From: Streptomyces sp. Y2F8-2
GTDB taxonomy: Bacteria > Actinomycetota > Actinomycetes > Streptomycetales > Streptomycetaceae
Reading direction: 5' to 3'
Assembly (NCBI RefSeq): GCF_014905555.1
Contig: NZ_BNGS01000001.1
Span: 930,001 to 994,000, forward strand
DNA length: 64,000 nt
Of the stretch, positions 29,429-38,083 are shown piece after piece (position 1 is the stretch's first letter; each line of letters opens with the position of its first letter). Both the position numbers and the translations under genes were made by a program. The notes beneath the pieces were generated by a model. That model was given only the letters and a program-made list of their open reading frames with translations, was not told where the DNA came from and made no database searches.

Positions 29429-31197
29429 CCCTCGCCGACGCCGTGGCCCATCTGTCCCCCGAGCGCTGGGAGAAGGCGGGCCGCCTCCTGATCCGCAAGG
29501 CGCTCGCCGAGTTCGCCCATGAGCGGCTGATCACCCCCGAGCGGGAGGAGGACGGCCGGTACCTCGTCCGCAGCGACGACGGGCTCACCCGCTACCGCTT
29601 CACGGCCACCCTGCACGCCCTCGACCACTGGCAGGTCGACGGGGACTCGATCACCCGTCACCGCGACGGAGACGAACTCCCGCTCGCCGCGCTCGACTTC
29701 TTCATCGAGTTCAGGCGGTCGCTGGGCCTGAGCGACGACATCCTGCCCGTCTATCTGGAGGAGATCTCCTCCACCGTCGCCGGCATCTGCTACAAGCTCG
29801 CCAAGCCGCAGATCCCGTCGGCGGAGCTGGCCCGCTCCGGTTTCCAGGCGATCGAGACCGGGATGACGGAGGGCCACCCCTGCTTCGTCGCCAACAACGG
29901 GCGACTCGGCTTCGGCATCCACGAGTACCTGTCGTACGCGCCCGAGGCCGCGAGCCCGGTGCGGCTGGTGTGGCTGGCGGCGCACCGCTCGCGGGCGGCG
30001 TTCACGGCGGGGGCCGGTCTCGAGTACGAGTCGTTCGTCCGGCAGGAGCTGGGCGCCGGGACCGTCGAGCGGTTCCACGGCGTCCTGCGCGACCAGGGCC
30101 TGGACCCGGCCGACTACCTCCTCATACCCGTCCACCCCTGGCAGTGGTGGAACAAGCTCAGCGTCACCTTCGCCGCCGAGGTCGCCCGCCGGAACCTGGT
30201 GTGCCTCGGCGAGGGCGACGACGAGTACCTGGCGCAGCAGTCCATACGGACCTTCTTCAACACCTCGCACCCGGAGAAGCACTACGTCAAGACGGCCCTG
30301 TCCGTGCTCAACATGGGTTTCATGCGGGGGCTGTCGGCCGCGTACATGGAGGCCACCCCGGCGATCAACGACTGGCTGGCACAGCTGATCGAGAACGACC
30401 CGGTGCTGAAGTCGACGGGCCTGACGATCATCCGGGAGCGCGCGGCCGTCGGCTACCGCCACCTGGAGTACGAGGCCGCCACCGACCGCTACTCCCCGTA
30501 CCGGAAGATGCTCGCGGCGCTGTGGCGGGAGAGCCCGGTGTCCTCGCTCCAGGACGGCGAGACACTGGCCACCATGGCGTCCCTCGCCCATGTCGACCAC
30601 GAGGGCGCGTCCTTCGCGGGGGCGCTGATCGAGCGCTCGGGGCTCCCGCCGAAGGAGTGGCTGCGGCACTATCTGCGGGCCTACCTCACCCCGCTGCTGC
30701 ACAGTTTCTACGCCTACGACCTGGTGTTCATGCCGCACGGCGAGAACGTCGTCCTCGTCCTGAAGGACGGCGTCGTACAGCGCGCGATCTTCAAGGACAT
30801 AGCGGAGGAGATCGCGGTCATGGACCCGGAGGCGGTGCTGCCGCCGGAGGTGGCGCGGATCCGCGTGGAGGTCCCGGAGGACAAGAAGCTCCTGTCGGTC
30901 TTCACGGACGTCTTCGACTGCTTCCTCCGCTTCGTCGCGGCGCACCTCGCCACCGAGGGCATCCTCGAGGAAGAGGACTTCTGGCGGACGGTCGCGGAGG
31001 TCGCCCACGAGTACCAGGACGCGAACCCGCAGCTCGCCGAGAGGTTCCGCCAGTACGACCTGTTCGCCCCGGAGTTCGCCCTGTCGTGTCTCAACCGGCT
31101 GCAACTGCGGAACAACAAGCAGATGGTGGACCTGGCGGACCCGTCGGGGGCGCTGCAACTGGCCGGGACCCTCAGGAACCCGATCGCGGGCCTGTAG
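29425..31197 (+). CDS. desD: NIS siderophore synthetase, desferrioxamine oligomerisation/cyclisation
   Basis: A 590-residue IucA/IucC-family NRPS-independent synthetase that uses ATP to join N-hydroxy-N-succinylcadaverine units into desferrioxamine E or B. The N-terminal half has GHPCFVANNGRLGF and IPVHPWQWWNKL, typical of the ATP/carboxylate site, and HPEKHYVKTALSV follows near residue 285. The C-terminal FhuF-like part has FYAYDLVFMPHGENVVLVL. Normal length for DesD. A strong terminator follows, closing the operon. Confidence 0.96.
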   Translation: MTLADAVAHLSPERWEKAGRLLIRKALAEFAHERLITPEREEDGRYLVRSDDGLTRYRFTATLHALDHWQVDGDSITRHRDGDELPLAALDFFIEFRRSLGLSDDILPVYLEEISSTVAGICYKLAKPQIPSAELARSGFQAIETGMTEGHPCFVANNGRLGFGIHEYLSYAPEAASPVRLVWLAAHRSRAAFTAGAGLEYESFVRQELGAGTVERFHGVLRDQGLDPADYLLIPVHPWQWWNKLSVTFAAEVARRNLVCLGEGDDEYLAQQSIRTFFNTSHPEKHYVKTALSVLNMGFMRGLSAAYMEATPAINDWLAQLIENDPVLKSTGLTIIRERAAVGYRHLEYEAATDRYSPYRKMLAALWRESPVSSLQDGETLATMASLAHVDHEGASFAGALIERSGLPPKEWLRHYLRAYLTPLLHSFYAYDLVFMPHGENVVLVLKDGVVQRAIFKDIAEEIAVMDPEAVLPPEVARIRVEVPEDKKLLSVFTDVFDCFLRFVAAHLATEGILEEEDFWRTVAEVAHEYQDANPQLAERFRQYDLFAPEFALSCLNRLQLRNNKQMVDLADPSGALQLAGTLRNPIAGL

Positions 31198-31215
31198 TCC
31201 GCGGTCGCAGACGGC

Positions 31216-31248
31216 GGGCACCCCGGTGTACGGTCCACCGGGGTGCCC
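31216..31248 (+). terminator. Perfect 13 bp terminator after desD
   Basis: GGGCACCCCGGTG pairs with CACCGGGGTGCCC across a 7-base loop, 18 bases after the desD stop. Confidence 0.9.
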
Positions 31249-31326
31249 GTCACGCTTCGGCTGCCGAGCTCCGGACCCGATGGGTACAGACCACTCCCTC
31301 GCGGACGGGGTGGAACAATCCCCGGC

Positions 31327-32205
31327 ATGGCGGAAATCATCCAGAAGGACGGTACGTGGAGTTTCGACGGTGACGCCTTACGGCTGACCCCGGGTCGCGA
31401 CAAGAGCGTCGGGCTGTTCCGTCGCACGTTGGGTGAACTGACCGTTCCGCTTGAGGCGTTGGCGGGGATCTCGTTCGAGCAGGGGAAGAAGGCCGGACGG
31501 CTCAGGCTGAGGCTGCGCGACGGCGCCTGTCCCCTGCTGCAGGCGACCGGCCGCAGGCTGAGGGACTCCGACGACCCGTACCAGCTGACCGTCGAGTCCG
31601 ACCGCTACGGCGTCGCCGAGTACGTGGCGGACGAGGTGCGGGACGCGCTGATGTCGGCACAGGTGCCCACCGAGCCGGTCGACCGCTATCTGCTGCCCGG
31701 CCCTTCCGTCCCGCTGTCCGTGTCGGCCGGGGACGGCACGGCGAGCTTCGACGGCGAGCGGGTACGCCTGGAGTGGAACTGGAAGACGGAGGACGCGAAG
31801 CAGGCCGCGGGCGCGCGCACCCTGCCGGTCGCCGACATCACCGCCGTGGAGTGGCAGCCGGCGGCCGGTCTGGAGAACGGTTGCCTCCGCTTCACCGTGC
31901 GCGGGGCCGCGACCAAGGCACCGCCGAAGTACGACCCCAACTCGGTCGAGCTGTGGGGCTTCAGGAAGGACGCGCTGATGGCGCTCGTCGCGGCGGCCGT
32001 CCAGGCCCGGCTGCCGCACCCGGCGACGCCCGTGGACGCCGTACCTCTGCTGAAGGAGCTGTCCGCGCCCGCGCGGGGTGCCGCGGAGAACGAGCACGAC
32101 GCCCTGTTGCGACGGCTGCGGGAGCTGGGCGAGCTGCACCGCGAAGGGGTGCTCACCGACGAGGAGTTCGCGATGGCGAAACAGGCGGTCCTCAAAAGGA
32201 TGTGA
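31327..32205 (+). CDS. DUF4429 protein with C-terminal SHOCT motif and a TTA codon
   Basis: A 292-residue cytoplasmic protein with two DUF4429 (PH-like) repeats, about residues 5-120 and 130-245 (each containing a WSFDGD or ASFDGE start), and a SHOCT-like tail, LRRLRELGELHREGVLTDEEFAMAKQ in pattern. No function is established. Codon 18 (31378-31380) is TTA, the rare leucine codon read only by bldA tRNA, so synthesis should depend on the developmental bldA system. ATG 31327 has a -10-like GAACAAT just upstream and may give a leaderless transcript. Its 3' end lies inside a long hairpin. Confidence 0.8.
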   Translation: MAEIIQKDGTWSFDGDALRLTPGRDKSVGLFRRTLGELTVPLEALAGISFEQGKKAGRLRLRLRDGACPLLQATGRRLRDSDDPYQLTVESDRYGVAEYVADEVRDALMSAQVPTEPVDRYLLPGPSVPLSVSAGDGTASFDGERVRLEWNWKTEDAKQAAGARTLPVADITAVEWQPAAGLENGCLRFTVRGAATKAPPKYDPNSVELWGFRKDALMALVAAAVQARLPHPATPVDAVPLLKELSAPARGAAENEHDALLRRLRELGELHREGVLTDEEFAMAKQAVLKRM

Positions 32206-32215
32206 GGACCGCCTG
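32182..32215. terminator. 13 bp hairpin overlapping the end of the DUF4429 gene
   Basis: CAGGCGGTCCTCA pairs with TGAGGACCGCCTG across AAAGGATG. The left arm lies in the last codons and the right arm covers the stop. It separates two convergent genes and probably terminates both. Confidence 0.8.
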
Positions 32216-32228
32216 CCGTGAGGATCGG

Positions 32229-33809
32229 CTACTTGGCCCGGCGTGCCACCGTGAAGTGGTCGATGCGGTCACCGGTCTCGGCGATGCCCGAGACCTTCAG
32301 CTTGGCGTAGTGGCCGCGCGGCGCGGGCTCGACGTCCACGCGCAGGAACGAGTAGTTGAGGTAGCGCACCCGGGACCAGGCGACGGTCTCGTTGACCTTG
32401 CCGTCCTTGGTGTTGATGAAGGAGGCGACGGAGTCGACCTCGTTCAGGTGCCCCTCGTAGGAGTCCGGCGCGGTGAACGCGTACAGGCTGCGGCCGGCCG
32501 CGCCCGCCGTCACGTAGACGACGCCCTCGGTCTCGGGGTAGGCCGTCTCGCCGATCGGCAGCTTCTTGGCGACCTTGTCGCCCTTGATGACGTCGGTGCG
32601 CTCGTACTGGTGGTTGTGGCCGTTGATGACCAGGTCCACCGTGTACTTCTCGAACAGCGGCACCCACTCCTGTCGCACGCCCCCCTCCGAGGCGTGCGCC
32701 GTGGAGGTGCAGTACGCGCAGTGGTGGAAGAACACGATGATGAAGTCGACGTCCTTCGAAGCGCGGTACTTCTTCAGCTGCGCCTCGAACCAGGTGGTCT
32801 GGGTGCCGCCGGAGATGCCGAGGTTGGCCGGGATCTCGAAGGAGACGTCGTTCGGGTCCAGCGAGATGATCGCCGTGTTGCCGTAGACGAAGGAGTAGAC
32901 GCCCGGCAGGTTCTTCTTGTCCGGCCCGTTGTCGGGGAGCGTGAAGCGGGCTTCCTCGCCGCCGTAGCCGTTGGGCGAGTACCAGGCCTCCATGTCGTGG
33001 TTGCCGTAGGAGACCATCCACGGCACGGACTTGGCGACCGACTCGGTCTGGGCGAGGAACTGGTCCCACACCCGCGAGTCGAAGCCGGTGTCGGCGGTCT
33101 TGCCGGCGCCGGACGGGTCGGCGTAGGCGATGTCGCCGGCGTGCAGGTGGAAGACCGGGTCCTGGCCGAGGATCAGACTGTCGTTGGCCAGGCCGTGGTA
33201 GCTGACGCCCTGGTCGCCGAAGGCCGTGAAGGTGAACGGCTCCTTGTGCGCGGGCGCGGTGGTGAAGGTGCCGAGGGTGCCCAACAGATGGCGCTCGGCC
33301 GGGTCGAAGCCCTCGTGGCCGACGCCGTAGTAGTACGTCCTGCCGGGGCGCAGGTGGGTCAGCTTGGCGTGCAGGTAGTACTGGGTGTGGTTGCCGCTCG
33401 CGCCGACGCCCGCCGGGGTGTGGAGGGTGCGGACCTCGGCGGGGATCCTGCGGGACAGGTCCCAGGGATGGGCGCCGATCCGGATGAACGGGTTCTTCAC
33501 GGCGACCGGGACCTGCCAGGAGACGGTGATCTCGGTGCGCGGGTCGTTGCCGAAGGCGAGGTGGCGGCCGAAGGGGGCGACGAGGGCGCCGTCGACGCTC
33601 TCGACGGCGGGGGCGGTGCTCTGGGTCGGAACGGCGGCCTGGGCGGTGGCACCCGGTACGAATGCGCCACCCGCGACGGCGCCCAGGGTGACGGCTCCGC
33701 CTCTGATCATCGTGCGCCGGGAGAATCTCGCGCGCAGGTACTCGTGCTGCTCCGCCATGCTCATGCGGGCCGCGAGCTTCTCCGGTACTCCCATACGAGG
33801 TATGTCCAT
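32229..33809 (-). CDS. Tat-exported purple-acid-type phosphoesterase
   Basis: A 526-residue exported metallophosphoesterase. The N terminus has a twin-arginine motif in SRRTMIRGG and a cleavable hydrophobic stretch (ALA-rich, to about residue 60). A fibronectin-like N-terminal domain (to about 190) precedes the catalytic domain with AFGDQG, HAGDIAYAD, SYGNHDME, VFFHHCAYC and GHNHQYER, the five metal-ligand blocks of purple acid phosphatases. GGAGGAAG precedes ATG 33809. Probably scavenges phosphate from organic esters. It is divergent from the small gene before glmS. Confidence 0.9.
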   Translation of the reverse strand: MDIPRMGVPEKLAARMSMAEQHEYLRARFSRRTMIRGGAVTLGAVAGGAFVPGATAQAAVPTQSTAPAVESVDGALVAPFGRHLAFGNDPRTEITVSWQVPVAVKNPFIRIGAHPWDLSRRIPAEVRTLHTPAGVGASGNHTQYYLHAKLTHLRPGRTYYYGVGHEGFDPAERHLLGTLGTFTTAPAHKEPFTFTAFGDQGVSYHGLANDSLILGQDPVFHLHAGDIAYADPSGAGKTADTGFDSRVWDQFLAQTESVAKSVPWMVSYGNHDMEAWYSPNGYGGEEARFTLPDNGPDKKNLPGVYSFVYGNTAIISLDPNDVSFEIPANLGISGGTQTTWFEAQLKKYRASKDVDFIIVFFHHCAYCTSTAHASEGGVRQEWVPLFEKYTVDLVINGHNHQYERTDVIKGDKVAKKLPIGETAYPETEGVVYVTAGAAGRSLYAFTAPDSYEGHLNEVDSVASFINTKDGKVNETVAWSRVRYLNYSFLRVDVEPAPRGHYAKLKVSGIAETGDRIDHFTVARRAK

Positions 33810-33901
33810 GTGGCCAGAACTTCCTCCACATAATCAACGTGGCGCAGGACACAGGATGGACAGCCGTCGAACGGGACCCCATAAGAACTTCAACAGGCAT
33901 C

Positions 33902-33917
33902 TGCCCGAAATCGGGCA
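33902..33917. promoter_or_regulatory. Inverted repeat TGCCCGA-AA-TCGGGCA
   Basis: A perfect 7+2+7 palindrome in the divergent promoter region between the phosphoesterase and the small pre-glmS gene. Position and symmetry fit a dimeric repressor or activator site; no known regulator motif matches. Confidence 0.45.
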
Positions 33918-33959
33918 TGATTCTTGCGATTCCGGCGCTCATACCTCAGGATCTACCGG

Positions 33960-34217
33960 GTGCACGACGAACTTGTTGATCACCTGACGCGGACGACGCC
34001 CCTGAGCCGGGGCGAGGCGCTGCGTGTGGTCCAGGACGTGCTCGCCTACTTCGACGAGACGACCGAGGAGTTCGTCCGTCGCCGCCACCGCGAACTCCAG
34101 GCCCACGGACTGGTGAACGCGTCGATCTTCGAACGGATCGATGCGGACCTGAAGTATCGCGCGGTGGCACCGCCCGAGCTCACGCTCCGGCAACTGCGGC
34201 GCATCGTCTACGGCTGA
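33960..34217 (+). CDS. Small conserved protein of unknown function upstream of glmS
   Basis: An 85-residue protein, mostly helical and charged, with no membrane segment. It begins VHDELVDHLTRTTPLSRGEALRVV and ends TLRQLRRIVYG. GTG 33960 is preferred, possibly on a leaderless transcript; TTG 33924 would add 12 residues. I do not recognise a domain. It precedes glmS by 75 bp in the same direction, and codon use is normal for a Streptomyces gene, which supports its being real. Confidence 0.6.
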   Translation: MHDELVDHLTRTTPLSRGEALRVVQDVLAYFDETTEEFVRRRHRELQAHGLVNASIFERIDADLKYRAVAPPELTLRQLRRIVYG

Positions 34218-34292
34218 GTCCACGACTTCGAGGACTGAGCCACCGGATGACCGCCCCATCCAGACGGGGTCAAAAGGGACTTAAGGAAACAT

Positions 34293-36110
34293 ATGTGCGG
34301 AATCGTCGGATACATCGGTAAGCGCGATGTGGCCCCGCTCCTGCTGGAGGGTCTGCAGCGGCTGGAGTACCGCGGCTACGACTCGGCGGGCATCGTCATC
34401 ACCTCGCCGAAGTCGGCGGGCCTGAGGATGGTCAAGGCCAAGGGCCGGGTCCGCGACCTGGAGGCCAAGGTCCCCGCGCGCTTCAAGGGCACCACCGGCA
34501 TCGCCCACACCCGCTGGGCCACCCACGGCGCCCCCTCCGACGTCAACGCGCACCCGCACCTGTCGGCCGACAACAAGGTCGCCGTCGTCCACAACGGCAT
34601 CATCGACAACGCCGCCGAGCTGAGGAAGAAGCTGGAGGCGGACGGCGTCGAGTTCCTCTCCGAGACCGACACCGAGGTCCTCACCCACCTCATCGCCCGC
34701 TCCCAGGCCGAGTCGCTGGAGGAGAAGGTCCGCCAGGCGCTGCGGCTGGTGGAGGGCACGTACGGCATCGCCGTGATGCACGCCGACTTCCCGGACCGGA
34801 TCGTGGTGGCCCGCAACGGCTCCCCCGTCGTGCTCGGCATCGGCGAGAAGGAGATGTTCGTCGCCTCCGACGTCGCCGCCCTCGTCGCCCACACCCGCCA
34901 GATAGTGACGCTGGACGACGGCGAGATGGCGACGCTGAAGGCCGACGACTTCCGCACCTACACCACCGAGGGCACCCGTACGACGGCCGAGCCGACCACC
35001 GTGGAGTGGGAGGCCGAGTCGTACGACATGGGCGGCCACGACACCTACATGCACAAGGAGATCCACGAGCAGGCCGACGCCGTGGACCGAGTGCTGCGCG
35101 GCCGCATCGACGACCGGTTCTCCACCGTGCACCTGGGCGGCCTGAACCTGGACGCCCGCGAGGCGCGGCAGATCCGCCGCGTGAAGATCCTCGGCTGCGG
35201 CACCTCGTACCACGCGGGCATGATCGGTGCCCAGATGATCGAGGAGCTGGCCCGCATCCCGGCCGACGCCGAGCCGGCGTCGGAGTTCCGCTACCGCAAC
35301 GCCGTCGTGGACCCCGACACGCTGTACGTGGCGGTGTCGCAGTCCGGTGAGACCTACGACGTGCTGGCGGCCGTGCAGGAGCTCAGGCGCAAGGGCGCAC
35401 GGGTCTTCGGCGTCGTCAACGTGGTCGGCTCGGCGATCGCACGGGAGTCGGACGCCGGGATCTACGTCCACGCGGGGCCCGAGGTGTGCGTGGTGTCCAC
35501 CAAGTGCTTCACGAACACGACGGTGGCGTTCGCGCTGCTGGCACTGCACCTGGGCCGCACCCGCGACCTGTCCGTCCGCGACGGCAAGCGGATCATCGAG
35601 GGCCTGCGGAAGCTGCCCGAGCAGATCTCCGAGATCCTGAAGCAGGAGGAGGAGATCAAGAAGCTGGCGGAGGAGTTCGCGGACGCCCGTTCGATGCTGT
35701 TCATCGGGCGCGTGCGCGGCTACCCGGTGGCCCGTGAGGCCTCGCTGAAGCTGAAGGAGGTCTCCTACATCCACGCCGAGGCCTACCCGGCCTCCGAGCT
35801 GAAGCACGGTCCGCTGGCGCTGATCGAGCCGGCCCTGCCGACGGTCGCGATCGTGCCGGACGACGACCTGCTGGAGAAGAACCGCGCGGCCATGGAGGAG
35901 ATCAAGGCCCGCAGCGGCAAGATCCTCGCGGTGGCGCACCAGGAGCAGGAGAAGGCCGACCACACCATCGTGGTGCCGAAGAACGAGGACGAGCTGGACC
36001 CGATCCTGATGGGCATTCCGCTGCAACTCCTCGCCTACCACACGGCGTTGGCGCTGGGCCGGGACATCGACAAGCCGCGGAACCTGGCGAAGTCCGTGAC
36101 GGTGGAGTAG
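34293..36110 (+). CDS. glmS: Glutamine--fructose-6-phosphate aminotransferase
   Basis: A 605-residue enzyme making glucosamine 6-phosphate from fructose 6-phosphate and glutamine, the first step to peptidoglycan amino sugars. The processed N-terminal cysteine is C2 (MCGIVGYIG) of the glutaminase domain, with TRWATHGAPS and HNGIIDN typical of class II amidotransferases. Two SIS domains follow (CGTSYHAGM near 310 and IGRVRGYPVAREASLKLKE near 475), and the end KSVTVE matches the family. AAGGAAA is the ribosome site. The 5' region shows no glmS ribozyme. Confidence 0.97.
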   Translation: MCGIVGYIGKRDVAPLLLEGLQRLEYRGYDSAGIVITSPKSAGLRMVKAKGRVRDLEAKVPARFKGTTGIAHTRWATHGAPSDVNAHPHLSADNKVAVVHNGIIDNAAELRKKLEADGVEFLSETDTEVLTHLIARSQAESLEEKVRQALRLVEGTYGIAVMHADFPDRIVVARNGSPVVLGIGEKEMFVASDVAALVAHTRQIVTLDDGEMATLKADDFRTYTTEGTRTTAEPTTVEWEAESYDMGGHDTYMHKEIHEQADAVDRVLRGRIDDRFSTVHLGGLNLDAREARQIRRVKILGCGTSYHAGMIGAQMIEELARIPADAEPASEFRYRNAVVDPDTLYVAVSQSGETYDVLAAVQELRRKGARVFGVVNVVGSAIARESDAGIYVHAGPEVCVVSTKCFTNTTVAFALLALHLGRTRDLSVRDGKRIIEGLRKLPEQISEILKQEEEIKKLAEEFADARSMLFIGRVRGYPVAREASLKLKEVSYIHAEAYPASELKHGPLALIEPALPTVAIVPDDDLLEKNRAAMEEIKARSGKILAVAHQEQEKADHTIVVPKNEDELDPILMGIPLQLLAYHTALALGRDIDKPRNLAKSVTVE

Positions 36111-36226
36111 TCGCGACCGACTCCCTGCCGGCCGGCTCCCCGTCGGCCGGCTCGCCGTCGACCGGCTGCCCGTCGGCCAACCACCTGGGGGCCGACCGCC
36201 TCTAGCCAGGCCGGACCTGAGCGTCA

Positions 36227-36261
36227 GCAACCCCCTGTGTGCCACCACCACAGGGGGTTGC
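36227..36261. terminator. 13 bp terminator after glmS
   Basis: GCAACCCCCTGTG pairs with CACAGGGGGTTGC across nine bases and is followed by TCTTT, resembling a classical intrinsic terminator. It also lies beyond the oppositely oriented membrane-protein gene. Confidence 0.88.
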
Positions 36262-36283
36262 TCTTTCAGGGGCCGGGGCCGCC

Positions 36284-36327
36284 CTCCCCCAAGTTCTCGA
36301 CTTCGCTCGAACAGGGGGGACCCCCAT
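36284..36327 (+). repeat. Hairpin repeat copy B, intergenic
   Basis: CTCCCCCAAGTTCTCGACTT continues CGCTCGAACAGGGGGGACCC and ends CCCAT. It is the same element as at 10327 and 45721, here downstream of the membrane-protein stop. CCCCC and GGGGG arms with a CTCGA/TCGA inner stem can fold as a hairpin. Confidence 0.8.
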
Positions 36328-36345
36328 CCCGGCCCGGTCGCTGCC

Positions 36346-36912
36346 TCAGCCGGCGGCCGTCACTCCCCGGCCGGCAGCGCGTCGCGGAAGGGTGGTGGGC
36401 CAGTGGGCGAGGGCCGCGGTCGCCGCGTACCAGGCCACCGCTCCCGCCGCCACGGCGAACCAGCCGCCGGCCTTGCCGAGCGCGTCGTTGCCGGCGAGGC
36501 GGCCGATGGCGAGCAGCAGCAGCGAGAGGAAGAACAGCCCGTAGGTGCCCTGGTCGAGCAGGCCGCCGGACGCTCCGAGCGCCAGGCTCAGGGTGACCAG
36601 GGCGAACAGCAGGAGGAAGAGTCCGGCGGCGTGGTCGGACATCTGGTTGCCGGCCGTGACGGCCCAGGTGAACCACAGGGCGCCGAGCGCCGAGAAGGCG
36701 GTGCCCGTGGCGGTGTCACGGTCGCGGAAGGCGAGCAGGCCGACGAGGAACAGGGCCACGCCGCCTACATAGTGGGCCAGTGACACGGCGTCGGCCGTCG
36801 TCACGCCGTCGATGACCTTGGTGGATCCGAGCCCGAAGGCCAGCAGCGTGACGCCGAGCGCCAGCCGGCCGACGATGGTGGTGGTGCCTCCCGCAGAGAC
36901 GTCGTTGTCCAC
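36346..36912 (-). CDS. GPR1/FUN34/YaaH-like (SatP-type) membrane protein
   Basis: A 188-residue protein with about six hydrophobic helices across residues 12-172 and short loops, resembling the acetate/succinate channel family (SatP/YaaH): LGVTLLAFGLGS, FLVGLLAFRDRDT and ALWFTWA. The match is by architecture more than by strict motif (the NPAPLG signature is not seen), so the substrate is uncertain. GTG 36912 has GGGAG upstream. Transcribed towards the glmS terminator. Confidence 0.65.
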   Translation of the reverse strand: MDNDVSAGGTTTIVGRLALGVTLLAFGLGSTKVIDGVTTADAVSLAHYVGGVALFLVGLLAFRDRDTATGTAFSALGALWFTWAVTAGNQMSDHAAGLFLLLFALVTLSLALGASGGLLDQGTYGLFFLSLLLLAIGRLAGNDALGKAGGWFAVAAGAVAWYAATAALAHWPTTLPRRAAGRGVTAAG

Positions 36913-37240
36913 GGCGGGCTCCCTTCTTGTCCTGCGTGTACGGTGCGCGGTGACCGATATATGCCCTTCACAAGGGCACAAACACCTCCGCGCGCAAAGA
37001 ATTCCAGGGGAAACGGAAAGGGAGTTCGCGCTACCCACGGCGCATCTCACCTGGGCCAACGGGGAGTTGCGGAATCACAACGGTGGAGGTGCGAGCCGGG
37101 GGCGCGCGGTGGCTGTAAATCGCGCCCCGCAAGGGGGCGCGGTTGAACGGCGCGCGCAACCACGCGCGCCCCGCAGTCGTCGCATACAACCCGCCCGGGT
37201 ACCCCGGTGGTCGAACCAGGGGCCCGCGCGGAGCGACAAC
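36913..37240. other. 328 bp spacer with palindrome and terminator hairpins
   Basis: No gene seen. It holds an inverted repeat TGCCCTT-CAC-AAGGGCA at 36962-36978, about 50 bases upstream of the membrane-protein start and a plausible operator, and two adjacent GC hairpins near 37118-37170 after the stress-protein gene. Confidence 0.55.
37118..37144 (-). terminator. 11 bp hairpin after the stress-protein gene
   Basis: AATCGCGCCCC pairs with GGGGCGCGGTT (one T.G pair) across GCAAG. On the minus strand it follows the universal stress gene. A second stem, GGCGCGCG/CGCGCGCC at 37149-37170, stands just before it. Confidence 0.65.
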
Positions 37241-37768
37241 TCAGGGAATGACGATCACCGGGCGCTGGGCGCGCTTGGCGAGACGGCCGGCGACCGAGCC
37301 GAAGATGCGGCCGACGATGCCGTGCGTGGAGCCGACCACGATCGCGTCCGCCTCGTACTCCCGGCCCACCTCTTCGAGTTCGTGGCAGATGTCGCCGCCG
37401 CGCTCGACCAGGATCCAGGGGACGTCCGCGAGATGATCCGCGCAGGCCAGCTCCAGACCCAGGACCTCCGTACGGTGGTCCGGTACGTCCACGAAGACCG
37501 GCGGCTCGCAGCCCGCCCACACCGTGGTGGGCAGCCGGTTGGCGACGTGGACGATGATCAGGCCCGAACCCGAGCGGTACGCCATGCCGATCGCGTACGC
37601 GAGGGCGCGCTCACTGGAGGTGGAGCCGTCGAAGCCGACGACAACGCCGTGCTTGAACGCGGGATCGCACGAAGGGCGTGCCTCTTCCGCCGCCAGGGGA
37701 TCGGTCGCCGTCGGGTCGGCGACCGGCCGCTTGCGGTCCGCGGGTTCGGAGAATTCGTGACCGGCCAT
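37241..37768 (-). CDS. Universal stress protein (UspA family)
   Basis: A 175-residue single-domain universal stress protein. VVGFDGSTSSERALAYAIG opens the fold, and GSTHGIVGRIFGSVAGRLAK is the ATP-binding G-2x-G-9x-G(S/T) type motif, ending in RPVIVIP. The first 35 residues are a low-complexity charged extension. ATG 37768 is chosen; the ribosome site is weak. In actinobacteria such proteins respond to oxygen limitation or stress, but I see no named box upstream. Confidence 0.88.
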   Translation of the reverse strand: MAGHEFSEPADRKRPVADPTATDPLAAEEARPSCDPAFKHGVVVGFDGSTSSERALAYAIGMAYRSGSGLIIVHVANRLPTTVWAGCEPPVFVDVPDHRTEVLGLELACADHLADVPWILVERGGDICHELEEVGREYEADAIVVGSTHGIVGRIFGSVAGRLAKRAQRPVIVIP

Positions 37769-38083
37769 GGCTGTCTCGGCGATGTGATCCTTTGTCGGGG
37801 ACGACGGTGTGCGGCGGAGCTGTGTCCGGGAATCGTCTTCCCGTCCCCATACCCCCAAGGGTACGGCGGCACGCCTCCTTAGCCCAGATCCCGCACAGGC
37901 TGCACGGGGTTCCAGGGAGCATGCACGAGGGAACGCCCGTAACGCAATGGTTGCTGCCCCGTACAGGCGGTTTGCACGGCCTTCCCTCACACACCGGAGC
38001 GGACCGCGGACCACGGACGCGGCAGTGACCGACCGGCCGGGTCCGCGTTGAATCCGGTGACCCACCCCCGGAGGGAGCACGCC
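37769..38083. other. 315 bp divergent promoter region
   Basis: Between the stress-protein gene and a small membrane-protein gene. It has moderate GC and no convincing frame or strong palindrome; it should contain both promoters. Confidence 0.4.

Noticed and set aside
34217..34292. glmS ribozyme/riboswitch
   Set aside because: The leader is short and shows none of the conserved glmS ribozyme core; such elements are typical of Firmicutes.
36120..36185. GCCGGCTC/CGTCGGCC tandem-like run after glmS
   Set aside because: A short imperfect GC repeat before the terminator; no coding or CRISPR-like periodicity.
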